DNA of 5,895 bases from Chthoniobacterales bacterium (GCA_013697015.1 JACCXL010000358.1:1-5895), one strand, 5' to 3'; numbered from the stretch's first letter, positions 1-5,895 are shown. The notes: generated by a model from the sequence alone, not told the origin. Program-made: numbers and translations.

Positions 1-969
1 CTCGCCGAGGTCCCGCGCTAACGTCGGTGGGCTGCAGGAGATATAAACGAGATTCGCGGGCGCGAACTGCGCCAGGATTTCGCGGATCTCCGTCGTCAAA
101 CCTGTTGCTGGTGGATCAACGACGAGCGACGTTCGCGTTCGATCTACGCTCTGTAGCATGGTGGCAAGCTCAGTGGCCACGTCACCCGCGATGTAAGTTT
201 CGCAGCCGGTCGACGAGCGTTGCGCTGCCTCGATTGCAAATATATCCCAATCGATTCCGACAGTGCTGGTGAAGAATGGACTCAGCCGTTGCGTGAAAAA
301 GCCGGCGCCACAGTAGGCATCGATCAGCACCTCTCCACCCCCCTGCAGGAAATTCGCCACGAGGTCGGAGAGAGCGTCCGCGACGCGATCGTTCGTTTGC
401 GAAAAAATCCGTGGACCGTCTTCAGCGCGCAAGGTGTAGTGGCCATGATGAGGGCGGCGGCGGCGGAGCTCGGTCAACTGCCGGTTCACTTCCGGACGGG
501 AAATCGGGCAGTGCGTGATGTCGATCAAGTCGTGCGAGTCGCGCGCGTAGAATCCGATCGCGTGCTCATCGACGTGCACCGTGATGCGGTTGCGGTATTC
601 GTAAGGGAGCGGTGAGGGGAGAATCGGCCGCATCGGAATATCCGAAAGCTGGCCGATCCGCCGCAGCGTCTGCTCCACCTGGCGGGTTTTGATTTCGAGC
701 TGGTGGCCGTACCCGATGTGCTGGTAACTGCAGCCGCCGCAATGGCCGAAATAAGGACAGCGCGGTGGCACCCGTTGCGCGGCGGGTTCGAGGATGGCCG
801 TCGTTTCCGCCTCGGCGAATTGCTTTTTCTCGCGCGTGATGCGCGCCGCCACGCGCTCGCCCTCGATCGTGTAGGGAACGAAAACGACTTTGCCATGATC
901 GCGCGCGACGCCCTTCCCGCCGAACGCGATGTCAGCGATCGTCAGCTCAACCTCTCGCGCGCCGCGCAC
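1..969 (-). CDS. TrmA/RumA-family 23S rRNA (or tRNA) m5U methyltransferase, 4Fe-4S type, 3' end cut off by window
   Basis: SAM-dependent enzyme that methylates C5 of a uridine in 23S rRNA or tRNA, acting in the cytoplasm. The frame is open from a GTG at 967-969 to the window edge (323 codons), and a stop (TAA) lies 10 codons upstream. An N-terminal TRAM-like RNA-binding domain covers about residues 5-62 (IADIAFGGKGVARDHGKVVF). Next come the cluster cysteines C71, C77 and C80 (CPYFGHCGGC) and C154 (DITHCPIS), the same C-x5-C-x2-C...C pattern as E. coli RlmD/RumA. The methyltransferase domain has FSQTN (189-193), motif I DAYCGAG (217-223), GID (238-240), DPPATGL (285-291) and the nucleophile C312 in ISCSPPTLARDL. 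The catalytic Glu would lie beyond the window. The stretch between C154 and the FSQTN motif is about 66 residues shorter than in E. coli RlmD. The target base cannot be told from sequence, so no symbol is given. No ATG or Shine-Dalgarno motif marks the start; GTG is chosen because it precedes the TRAM domain and no other usual start lies before it. Confidence 0.93.
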   Translation of the reverse strand, partial: MRGAREVELTIADIAFGGKGVARDHGKVVFVPYTIEGERVAARITREKKQFAEAETTAILEPAAQRVPPRCPYFGHCGGCSYQHIGYGHQLEIKTRQVEQTLRRIGQLSDIPMRPILPSPLPYEYRNRITVHVDEHAIGFYARDSHDLIDITHCPISRPEVNRQLTELRRRRPHHGHYTLRAEDGPRIFSQTNDRVADALSDLVANFLQGGGEVLIDAYCGAGFFTQRLSPFFTSTVGIDWDIFAIEAAQRSSTGCETYIAGDVATELATMLQSVDRTRTSLVVDPPATGLTTEIREILAQFAPANLVYISCSPPTLARDLGE

Positions 970-971
970 TT

Positions 972-1045
972 GAATGTGGGAGCGGCCTTAACGCCGCGAG
1001 ATCGTACTAATGCTGCGGAGTCGGGGCGCTGAGACCCCCACATTC
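972..1045. repeat. 74-bp palindromic repeat element (REP/MITE-like)
   Basis: Perfect 9-bp terminal inverted repeats, GAATGTGGG (972-980) and CCCACATTC (1037-1045), enclose two smaller hairpins: GCGGC/GCCGC (982-986 with 993-997, 6-nt loop) and GGGG/CCCC (1023-1026 with 1035-1038). The fold is cloverleaf-like. It fills almost the whole gap between the stop of the TIGR04073-like gene (1050) and the start of the RNA methyltransferase (969). No U-run follows on either strand, so it is not a classic intrinsic terminator. It could act as a transcript-end stabiliser or attenuator, or be a dispersed non-autonomous repeat. Only one copy is visible here, so its repetitive nature is inferred from structure. 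Confidence 0.6.
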
Positions 1046-1049
1046 GCGA

Positions 1050-1454
1050 TCAATAGTGCCGCACGTAGGGATATTTCGACTCGAAGCCAAGCTCAGGTGG
1101 GAATTCGGGATAACCGCCGTGAACATGCGGAATGTCGCTCGGCAAGACGGGAAAGTATGTTCCGCGCACAACCGGAATCGGCCACGTTAGCACCTCGAAC
1201 AGACCGGCGTGAAACCGCATAAAGCTGCGCCCGAACCCGCGCACCACGCCATACCCGCCGGCGGCGGAGTTGCCTTCCGTGTCGTTCACCGTGGCGATCG
1301 ATGTCGGCAGCTCCGACCAACCAAAAAGCATGTTGGAAACGCCGCGTCCAAGCTTGCGCGTCGGACCATATTCGTTGGATGGAGGATCCTGAATGTCGGC
1401 GAAAGAAGTGCTGATGAATCCGATAAGAGCGAGGGTGGCGAGGAGCGTCTTCAT
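1050..1454 (-). CDS. Small secreted protein resembling exosortase-associated TIGR04073 family
   Basis: A 134-residue protein. The N-terminus MKTLLATLALIGFISTSFA is a clear Sec signal peptide: a Lys, a hydrophobic core and a likely cut after A19. The mature part begins DIQDPPSNEYGPTRKLGRG. The segment KLGRGVSNMLFGWSELP (34-50) followed by a Gly-rich stretch GGYGVVRGFGRSFMRFHAG (66-84) and EVLTWPIP (87-94) fits the TIGR04073 family, which is found mainly in bacteria that carry exosortase/PEP-CTERM systems; its function is unknown. The C-terminus is rich in Pro and Tyr and ends KYPYVRHY. The product should be periplasmic or loosely attached to the outer membrane. The ATG at 1452-1454 is chosen because it opens directly into the signal peptide; the same frame stays open 97 codons upstream, but that part overlaps terC and has no secretion-like sequence. 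The gene lies 47 bp after terC on the same strand, so co-transcription is possible. Family call from remembered motifs; no search was run. Confidence 0.8.
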   Translation of the reverse strand: MKTLLATLALIGFISTSFADIQDPPSNEYGPTRKLGRGVSNMLFGWSELPTSIATVNDTEGNSAAGGYGVVRGFGRSFMRFHAGLFEVLTWPIPVVRGTYFPVLPSDIPHVHGGYPEFPPELGFESKYPYVRHY

Positions 1455-1501
1455 AGGCGGGGAAGATGAGCTAACTAAATCGGCCTGACATAAGCAACAC
1501 T

Positions 1502-2455
1502 TCAGTTTCGCGGCTTCGCACGCTTGCGGTTCTGGGTCGCGATGAGCGAGGCGGTGATTGTGATGGCCAGAGTAAGAATAATCACGCCGAGCGAGAGCCA
1601 ATTCGGCACGATGAAAAACTCGGCGACTATCATTTTTGTGCCGACGAACCCGAGGACGAGGGCCAGACCCGTTTTCAGGTAAATGAAGCGGTCCACCAGA
1701 TGTGCGAGCAGGAAGTAAAGCGACCGCAGCCCAAGGATCGCGCAAATGTTCGAGGTGTAGACGATGAATTGGTCGCGCGTGATGGCGAAGACGGCCGGGA
1801 TGGAATCAACCGCAAAGACAAGGTCCATGACGTTGACGAGGATGAGCACCAGCGCAAGGGGTGTGAACATCCAGCGTCCGCCCCTCTTCACGGCAAAGCG
1901 TGAGCGCACGTAGTCTTTCGTCATCGGGAGCCATTTGCGCGAGGCGCGGACGAAGAAGTTCCGTTTCAGATCGAGTTCCTTGTCTCCGCCGAAGAGCATG
2001 CGGAAAGCGGTGATGAGCAGGAACGCTCCGAAAATGTAGAGCACGAAATCGAAGCGCTCGACGAGCGCGATGCCCAGCCAAATCATCAGACCGCGCATCA
2101 CGAGCGCGCTCAAAATCCCCCACAGCAGGACCCTTTGCTGCGCGCGCTGCGGAACCTTGAAGTAGGTGAAGATTAGAACGAAAACGAAGATGTTGTCGAC
2201 TCTGAGAGAATATTCGATGACGTAGCCGGTGCAGAAGTCGACCGCGGCATCGGTGCCCTTCAGCCGCCAGACGATGTAGTTGAAACCAAGCGAGAGGATG
2301 ATCCAGACGGCGCTGCGGAAGGCCGCATTGCGGATCGAGATATCTTTTCGGCTGCGGCGGAAATTGAGAAGATCGATCGCCAACGCGGCGAAAACACCGA
2401 CGTGAAAGGCGACCCAGAACCAGATACTGGTGGACACGGTCGGCAACGGTTTCAT
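1502..2455 (-). CDS. alx: TerC/Alx-family integral membrane protein (probable Mn2+/metal exporter)
   Basis: A 317-residue inner-membrane protein with about nine hydrophobic segments (roughly 11-31, 48-65, 72-98, 108-130, 136-154, 196-222, 229-252, 261-281, 286-306). The length is usual for Alx-type members. Two signature acidic membrane motifs are present: EYSLRVDNIFVF (81-92, with E81 and D87) and DLVFAVDSIPAVFAIT (211-226, with D211 and D217), followed by YTSNICAILGLRSLYFLL (233-250), the most conserved block of the family. A basic cytoplasmic loop with FFVRASRKWLP and RSRFAVKRGG (about 160-195) separates the two halves. E. coli Alx exports manganese and other TerC proteins are linked to metal loading or tellurite resistance; here metal export is inferred from the family. 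The first motif usually reads LSVDN and here has Arg for Ser. The C-terminus is a short basic tail (NRKRAKPRN). No manganese riboswitch is seen in the short leader. It is divergent from greA. Confidence 0.92.
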   Translation of the reverse strand: MKPLPTVSTSIWFWVAFHVGVFAALAIDLLNFRRSRKDISIRNAAFRSAVWIILSLGFNYIVWRLKGTDAAVDFCTGYVIEYSLRVDNIFVFVLIFTYFKVPQRAQQRVLLWGILSALVMRGLMIWLGIALVERFDFVLYIFGAFLLITAFRMLFGGDKELDLKRNFFVRASRKWLPMTKDYVRSRFAVKRGGRWMFTPLALVLILVNVMDLVFAVDSIPAVFAITRDQFIVYTSNICAILGLRSLYFLLAHLVDRFIYLKTGLALVLGFVGTKMIVAEFFIVPNWLSLGVIILTLAITITASLIATQNRKRAKPRN

Positions 2456-2542
2456 GCACCAGCGTCCGCCGCAAACGCAAACGCTCGGGCTGCGACTTTT
2501 CTCTAGCCAACGGCAACGTTCATCGTACTTTGCCGGCTGCGG
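2456..2542. promoter_or_regulatory. Divergent intergenic region between terC and greA
   Basis: These 87 bp separate two divergently transcribed genes, so promoters for both are expected here. I see no convincing -35/-10 pair on either strand; on the plus strand TACTTT (2526-2531) is only a weak -10 candidate. There is a short tandem, CAAACGCAAACGC (2476-2488), of unknown meaning. No Shine-Dalgarno sequence precedes either start codon. Assignment as a regulatory region rests on gene orientation alone. Confidence 0.45.
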
Positions 2543-4435
2543 ATGGACGCTGAACTCGAAAAGGTCGTCGAATCAGGAAAGCTCACGGCCAAGGCGGCCG
2601 ATCAACTGGAGAAGCTCAGGCCCGGCACATACTGTCTGCACAAGAGCTGGGGCTTCGGCCGAATCGCGGATTGGAATCTTCTCCTTAATCAGATCGTAAT
2701 CGATTTCAGGGGCAAGAAAGCGCATCCGATGCAACTGCTCTACGCAGCGGAAAATCTGACGCCAATTCCGCCGGAACACTTTCTGGCGCGCAAGGCGAGC
2801 GATCTTCCCGCGATTAAAAAACTCCTGAAGCAAAATCCAGCGGCCGTGGTGCGGAACATTCTCGAGAGCGTGGGCGGTTCGGCGACCGTCCAGCAGATCA
2901 GCCAGATGCTTGTCGGCGACATTTTCCAGGAGCCGGAGTGGAAACGATGGTGGGATTCGACCAAGAAAATCTTAAAGAAGGAAGGTCACTTTCTTATTCC
3001 AGCGAAGAAGAACGAGCCGATCCAACTCCGCGCCGAAAAAGTTTCCCGAGCGAGCGAATTGCTCACCTTCTTTGCGCAAGCCAGGCAGCCGAAGGAACAG
3101 GCTGCGGCGCTCGATCAGATTATTAAGTTCCACGCAGAGTTCAGCGACAATCCGGGAAGCTTGCAGTCGATCGTTGCTACGATAGAGGAAACGGCCGCCC
3201 GGAATCAGCGCTTGAATCCCGCGCTCGTTTTCGAACTGGTCATTGCGCGCGATGATCTGCTCCTGCATTTTCCGCAGTTAAAGAGCACGAACCCGGAGTT
3301 GACGCTCGTCCGGTTAATCGAGGAGGAGGAGCCGCGCCTGGCTTTGATCCTTCCGAAATTGCCCTCAGCGAAGGAGCGTCGGGTGTTGCATGTTTTACCC
3401 GCCGCGCTGGGGCCGCGTTGGTCGGCGCGGGCGTTGCAATTGATGCAGACGAATAATGCGCGCATGGTTGCACAGATCCCGCGCGTGTTTGTTGAACATA
3501 ATCAGCAAGCGGATCTACGCGCGGCGCTGGAACGCGGCATTCGCGAGCACTCTGTCACCAGTGAAGCGCTGGGCTGGCTGTGTAAAGAACGTAACGGGGA
3601 GTGGCGCGATCTGGTTAAACCGGAACTGCTCGGGGCGATCCTCTCCGCCATCGAGCGCGATCAGCACAACGAGAGCAGCCGCGGGAACAGGCTGCGCGAT
3701 TTGTTGCTGGACGACCGCGAACTCATTCCAGACATGTTCGCAGGCGCAGAGATCACCGTGGCGCGCGACGCCATGCGGCGTTTGATGCTAACTCCGGTGT
3801 TTGACGAGCTGACGAAGCGCTCACTCCTGGCAAGAATTATCAAGCTGTATCCCACCCTCGAGAACGTCATTACGGGTGACCAAAAGGAAGAAAAGAGCGA
3901 GGCGCTGGTAGTTTCGTGGAGCAGTCTCGATAAACGGAAAGCGGAACACGAAGAGTTGATCAATAAGAAGATTCCAGAGAACAGTAAGGAAATCGGAGTG
4001 GCTCGGTCGTACGGCGATTTGCGCGAGAATTTTGAATTTAAAGCGGCCAAGGAAATGCAGGCGGTCCTGATGCGCCGTAAGAACGAGTTGGAAGCGGCGC
4101 TGCACCGCGCGCGTGGCACAGATTTCTCGAATCCTGATACGTCGCAAGTCTCAATCGGAACAACCATAACTTTGCGAGAGCGCGGAAACGGGAAGCAAGA
4201 GAGTTATACTCTCCTGGGAGCGTGGGACAGCGATCCGGATCGGGGCGTCATTTCGTATCAGACCGCCATTGGCCAGGCGCTGCTTGGTCACCGCGTGGGC
4301 GAAACTGTTTCCCTGCAAGCCGACCAAGGCACAAGCGATTTCGAGATCGCTTCAATTGAAGCCGCGCCGGTCGACGTTGTTTTCACTTCCGCGGCGGCTG
4401 ACGAAGACATTCCACTCGCGGTTCACGCTCAATAA
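2543..4435 (+). CDS. greA: Long GreA-type transcription elongation/cleavage factor with N-terminal extension
   Basis: A 630-residue protein whose last third is a Gre factor. Gre factors bind RNA polymerase and stimulate cleavage of backtracked RNA through acidic residues at a coiled-coil tip. The coiled coil runs over about 460-525; its tip SYGDLRENFEFKAAKEMQ (489-506) matches the E. coli GreA tip, with D492 and E495 as the metal-coordinating acids. The FKBP-like domain follows (about 535-605), including ISYQTAIGQALLGHRVGETV (570-589). The extension has a Tudor/RID-like stretch (about 27-75, GTYCLHKSWGFGRI...IVIDFRGKKAHPMQ), then EHFLARKASDLPAIKKLL and EWKRWWDSTKKILKKEGHF (132-150), then a long alpha-helical repeat-like region (about 165-440). 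Ordinary GreA is near 160 aa; this long architecture is known from Chlamydiae and related PVC bacteria (about 700 aa there). An in-frame stop at 2504-2506 with no start codon of the ATG/GTG/TTG type after it supports the ATG at 2543. The last 25 residues form a loose acidic tail. Confidence 0.92.
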   Translation: MDAELEKVVESGKLTAKAADQLEKLRPGTYCLHKSWGFGRIADWNLLLNQIVIDFRGKKAHPMQLLYAAENLTPIPPEHFLARKASDLPAIKKLLKQNPAAVVRNILESVGGSATVQQISQMLVGDIFQEPEWKRWWDSTKKILKKEGHFLIPAKKNEPIQLRAEKVSRASELLTFFAQARQPKEQAAALDQIIKFHAEFSDNPGSLQSIVATIEETAARNQRLNPALVFELVIARDDLLLHFPQLKSTNPELTLVRLIEEEEPRLALILPKLPSAKERRVLHVLPAALGPRWSARALQLMQTNNARMVAQIPRVFVEHNQQADLRAALERGIREHSVTSEALGWLCKERNGEWRDLVKPELLGAILSAIERDQHNESSRGNRLRDLLLDDRELIPDMFAGAEITVARDAMRRLMLTPVFDELTKRSLLARIIKLYPTLENVITGDQKEEKSEALVVSWSSLDKRKAEHEELINKKIPENSKEIGVARSYGDLRENFEFKAAKEMQAVLMRRKNELEAALHRARGTDFSNPDTSQVSIGTTITLRERGNGKQESYTLLGAWDSDPDRGVISYQTAIGQALLGHRVGETVSLQADQGTSDFEIASIEAAPVDVVFTSAAADEDIPLAVHAQ

Positions 4436-4448
4436 CCGCGGAGCGAGA

Positions 4449-4474
4449 GCAATTGGGCCGACCGCTCGGATTGC
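4449..4474 (+). terminator. Weak stem-loop after greA, possible terminator
   Basis: Thirteen bases after the greA stop, GCAAT (4449-4453) pairs with ATTGC (4470-4474), and inside it CCGA (4458-4461) pairs with TCGG (4466-4469) around a 4-nt loop, leaving a 4-nt bulge (TGGG) on one side. No T-run follows (the next bases are CAACGTTTAAGG), so this is at best an imperfect terminator or a transcript-end hairpin. Confidence 0.25.
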
Positions 4475-4519
4475 CAACGTTTAAGGTGATGAACTCCGTT
4501 CGAGAGCGCGGCGGTCTGG

Positions 4520-4563
4520 CGGGCTGCGGCCCGACGCTCCAATACGCTTGCCGGCATAGCCGG
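4520..4563. repeat. Pair of GC-rich mini-hairpins in the greA-ATPase gap
   Basis: Two perfect 5-bp stems lie 17 bp apart: CGGGC-TGCG-GCCCG (4520-4533) and CCGGC-ATA-GCCGG (4551-4563). The 187-bp gap at 4436-4622 holds no convincing gene, and these hairpins are its clearest structure. They resemble the dispersed intergenic palindromes common in GC-rich bacteria, but only one copy is visible, so this is inferred from structure alone. A role in ending greA transcription or protecting its 3' end is possible. Confidence 0.4.
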
Positions 4564-4622
4564 GTCGCCTCAATAATCGCCGACGCGATGAACGAGAGGC
4601 TCAATCGCCCGGTTTTGTAACT

Positions 4623-5895
4623 ATGAACGATCCCATCCTCGTCGCACAGGCCAAACAGCAGCCGATCTATCTCCTTCCTAAAATGGCGAATCGGCACGGG
4701 TTGATCGCCGGCGCCACCGGCACTGGTAAAACCGTCACCCTGCAAACACTCGCGGAAAGTTTTAGCGCCCGCGGCGTGCCGGTTTTCATGGCGGACGTAA
4801 AAGGGGATCTTGCCGGGCTGAGCCAGGCGGGTGGGAGCAATCCGAAGATCGCGGAGCGTGTGCGCGCCTTGGGAATTGCGGACTGGAAAGGGGAACCGCG
4901 CCCGGTCGTTTTTTGGGATGTCTTCGGCGAGAACGGGCACCCGGTTCGCGCCACCGTCTCGGAGATGGGGCCCTTGCTTTTGGGTCGTTTGCTCGACCTG
5001 AACGACACGCAGGCAGGCGTCCTCAATCTGGTTTTCAAGAACGCTGATGACGGCGGGTTGCTCTTGCTCGATTTGAAAGACCTTCGCTCGATGTTGCAAC
5101 ACGTCGCCGACAACGCCGACCAATTTAAAACCGAGTATGGGAATGTTTCCGCGGCGAGCGCTGGCGCCATTCAACGCAACCTGCTCGCGCTCGAAAGCCA
5201 AGGTGCGGACAAATTTTTCGGCGAACCCGCGCTTAATCTCGACGACTTGATCCAGACCGACTCACGCGGGCAGGGAGTCATCAACATTCTCGCAGCCGAA
5301 AGGCTCATGCAGCAATCCCCCAAAGTGTACGCCACGTTTTTGCTCTGGCTGCTCTCCGAGCTCTTTGAGCGTCTGCCGGAAATCGGCGACCCCGAAAAGC
5401 CGAAGCTCGTCTTCTTCTTCGATGAAGCTCATTTGCTCTTTGCGGACATCGAGCCGGCTGTCGAACGAAAGATCGAGCAGATGGTGCGGTTGATTCGATC
5501 GAAAGGGGTGGGCGTTTATTTTGTGAGCCAGAATCCGCTGGATATCCCTGACGTGGTCCTGGGGCAGCTGGGAAATCGTGTGCAGCACGCTTTGCGAGCG
5601 TTCACACCGCGGGACCAGAAAGCCGTTTCCGCTGCCGCCCAGACATTTCGGCAGAACCCGAAGTTGAACGTAGAAACCGTCCTGACGCAACTCGCGGTGG
5701 GCGAAGCCCTCGTCTCGATGCTCGACGACAACGGAACCCCCGGTATTGTCCAGCGGGCTATGATCGTTCCGCCGCGCAGTCAAGTAGGCGCGATTACGAA
5801 CGAGCAACGAAAGCAAATCATTGAGTCTTCGGTGCTCGCCGGACACTACGAAAAGAGCGTTGATCGAGAGTCTGCTTATGAGAAACTCCAGGCGA
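4623..5895 (+). CDS. DUF853/HerA-like P-loop ATPase (YjgR type), 3' end cut off by window
   Basis: The first 424 residues of a cytoplasmic ATPase of the HerA/FtsK superfamily, close to the E. coli YjgR (DUF853) group, whose members are about 500 aa; some 75 residues are therefore probably missing. Walker A is GATGTGKT (30-37). DVKGDLAGL (58-66) is a block typical of this family. Walker B is KLVFFFDEAHLLF (261-273), with D267 and E268 as metal and water-activating residues. IRSKGVGVYFVSQNPLDIPD (291-310) and LGNRVQHALRAFTPRD (316-331) are the conserved C-terminal core, with a candidate sensor Gln (Q303) and arginines. Superfamily members act as ring-shaped DNA translocases, but the job of YjgR-type proteins is not established. 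HerA proper works with the nuclease NurA, and no nurA is seen here. The ATG at 4623 places the P-loop about 30 residues in, as usual for the group. No Shine-Dalgarno motif is visible. It follows greA by 187 bp, so it probably has its own promoter. Confidence 0.92.
   Translation, partial: MNDPILVAQAKQQPIYLLPKMANRHGLIAGATGTGKTVTLQTLAESFSARGVPVFMADVKGDLAGLSQAGGSNPKIAERVRALGIADWKGEPRPVVFWDVFGENGHPVRATVSEMGPLLLGRLLDLNDTQAGVLNLVFKNADDGGLLLLDLKDLRSMLQHVADNADQFKTEYGNVSAASAGAIQRNLLALESQGADKFFGEPALNLDDLIQTDSRGQGVINILAAERLMQQSPKVYATFLLWLLSELFERLPEIGDPEKPKLVFFFDEAHLLFADIEPAVERKIEQMVRLIRSKGVGVYFVSQNPLDIPDVVLGQLGNRVQHALRAFTPRDQKAVSAAAQTFRQNPKLNVETVLTQLAVGEALVSMLDDNGTPGIVQRAMIVPPRSQVGAITNEQRKQIIESSVLAGHYEKSVDRESAYEKLQA

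Noticed and set aside
525..896. Minus-strand open frame of 123 codons inside the methyltransferase
   Set aside because: It is a shifted frame of the TrmA/RumA gene on the same strand, low in complexity (Ser/Arg-rich); the true frame carries all the family motifs.
1455..1501. Promoter between terC and the TIGR04073-like gene
   Set aside because: On the minus strand TTGCTT with a poor TTAGCT 17 bp later is too weak to call; read-through from terC is equally likely.
1455..1745. 97-codon N-terminal extension of the TIGR04073-like protein
   Set aside because: It overlaps the terC 3' end in another frame, and the internal ATG opens directly into a textbook signal peptide.
1806..2516. 236-codon minus-strand frame overlapping terC
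   Set aside because: Shifted frame of terC, Arg/His-rich with no hydrophobic segments; the 317-residue frame matches TerC throughout.
2456..2542. Manganese (yybP-ykoY) riboswitch in front of terC/alx
   Set aside because: The gap is only 87 bp and I see none of the conserved riboswitch core bases.
4383..5201. 272-codon minus-strand frame opposite the ATPase N-terminal half
   Set aside because: Antisense shadow of a GC-rich gene; no recognisable domain, and the plus-strand frame has Walker A and other conserved motifs.
5262..5846. 194-codon minus-strand frame opposite the ATPase C-terminal half
   Set aside because: Antisense shadow of the Walker B region; no domain recognised.
4623..5895. 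HerA-NurA end-resection or defence-linked HerA system
   Set aside because: No nurA, Sir2 or other partner gene is in the window, and the motifs fit the stand-alone DUF853/YjgR group better.

Overview
The window looks like chromosomal DNA from a Verrucomicrobiota-type bacterium, probably near Chthoniobacterales/Spartobacteria. It is GC-rich and densely coded. Three features point there: a long GreA with the chlamydia/verrucomicrobia-style N-terminal extension, a small secreted protein resembling the exosortase-associated TIGR04073 family, and short intergenic palindromes. This placement is inference from protein families; there is no rRNA or other phylogenetic marker in the window.

Layout: three genes lie on the minus strand and two on the plus strand, diverging from an 87-bp gap at 2456-2542. 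Minus strand, in order of transcription: a TerC/Alx-family membrane protein (2455-1502); a small signal-peptide protein (1454-1050); a 74-bp palindromic repeat (972-1045); and the 5' part of a TrmA/RumA-type 5-methyluridine RNA methyltransferase (969 to the left edge, C-terminus missing). Plus strand: a 630-aa GreA-type transcription factor (2543-4435); a 187-bp intergenic stretch with several small hairpins; and a DUF853/HerA-like ATPase (4623 to the right edge, C-terminus missing).

Nothing in the gene order shows a single pathway. The set is mostly housekeeping: rRNA or tRNA methylation, metal homeostasis, transcript cleavage and a DNA-translocase-like ATPase. The TerC and TIGR04073-like genes are 47 bp apart on one strand and could be co-transcribed. 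I see no CRISPR array, transposase, tRNA, rRNA, toxin-antitoxin pair or defence island.

The items most worth a second look are the unusually compact RNA methyltransferase (about 65-70 residues shorter than E. coli RlmD between its fourth cluster cysteine and its SAM-binding Gln), the palindrome abutting that gene's only plausible start, the possible RNAP-binding Tudor-like module at the N-terminus of the long GreA, and the lack of an obvious Shine-Dalgarno motif at all five starts. I did not find convincing evidence of a wholly new system.
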